Source: Azospirillum brasilense (lineage in GTDB: Bacteria; Pseudomonadota; Alphaproteobacteria; Rickettsiales; UBA3002). Taken from it: DNA of 6,377 bases. This document shows, piece by piece, positions 6,266-6,377 of the stretch (position 1 is its first letter; every line of letters begins with the position of its first letter). A model generated the notes under the pieces. That model was not told where the DNA came from. It did not search any database and saw only the letters and a list, made by a program, of their open reading frames with translations. The stretch covers positions 1-6,377 of the forward strand of contig QFOX01000090.1 in NCBI GenBank assembly GCA_003241645.1. Direction: 5' to 3'. Position numbers and translations under genes: made by a program.

Positions 6266-6377
6266 TCGAAATCGGTCAGGCCGAAGGCCGGGCGTTTCGT
6301 CATCGGGTTGCGGTAATAGGTGAAAATGGCTTTCTCGCGTAGCACGGGTTTGTCGCGCGTGATGAGGTAGCCCGCCT
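6262..6377 (-). CDS. C-terminal end of an unidentified convergent gene (partial)
   Basis: Reading the - strand from base 6375 gives 37 codons without interruption to a TAA whose complement is at 6262-6264. The peptide includes AGYLITRDKPVLREKAIF and ends RPAFGLTDFD. Most codons end in G or C, with C strongly favoured, as in the genes on the + strand, which supports real coding sequence although only the tail is visible. The stop overlaps the peptidase stop (TAG, 6263-6265) on the other strand, so the genes converge with 4 nt shared. I do not recognise the family from this fragment. The rest of the gene lies beyond the right edge. Confidence 0.6.
   Translation of the reverse strand, partial: AGYLITRDKPVLREKAIFTYYRNPMTKRPAFGLTDFD

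Noticed and set aside
6279..6289. Small GGCC-GAA-GGCC hairpin as a terminator for the operon
   Set aside because: The stem is only 4 bp, there is no T-tract on either strand, and it falls within the coding tail of the convergent gene.

Overview
The window is a 6.4 kb piece of a GC-rich bacterial chromosome, and every gene that can be read in full lies on the + strand. It carries the 3' half of an ISC iron-sulfur cluster assembly operon: the end of iscA, then hscB, hscA and fdx. A membrane-anchored protein of unknown function and an M3-family oligoendopeptidase follow with almost no spacing. The tail of an unidentified gene on the - strand converges on the peptidase at the right edge. The ferredoxin is very close to the alphaproteobacterial/mitochondrial (adrenodoxin-like) type, and the repeat between iscA and hscB is of a kind I associate with Rickettsiales and some other bacteria. 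An alphaproteobacterium of a less-studied, GC-rich lineage is therefore the best guess. This is inferred from memory of family features, not from a search.

Layout: 1-101 iscA C-terminus (partial); 102-235 intergenic, mostly filled by an 85 bp palindromic repeat (107-191); 236-760 hscB; 763-2607 hscA; 2638-2976 fdx; 2989-4473 unknown inner-membrane-anchored protein; 4475-6265 pepF-like peptidase; 6262-6377 end of a convergent - strand gene whose stop codon overlaps that of the peptidase. Gaps from hscB onward are 2, 30, 12 and 1 nt, so hscB to pepF very probably form one transcript, perhaps continuing from iscA through the repeat. I see no convincing promoter or rho-independent terminator anywhere in the window.

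How the genes work together: IscA is an A-type Fe-S/iron carrier. HscB (J-protein) and HscA (specialised Hsp70) form the ATP-driven chaperone pair that releases the cluster from the scaffold IscU, which is presumably encoded upstream. Fdx is the [2Fe-2S] electron donor of the machinery. The two distal genes are not core ISC components. The first is a cysteine-free, single-pass, probably periplasmic protein I cannot assign; the second is a cytosolic zinc endopeptidase. Their link to Fe-S assembly is by position only.

I do not find a clearly new biological system here. The points most worth a second look are the repeat between iscA and hscB, the unknown membrane protein in the operon, and the overlapping convergent stops.
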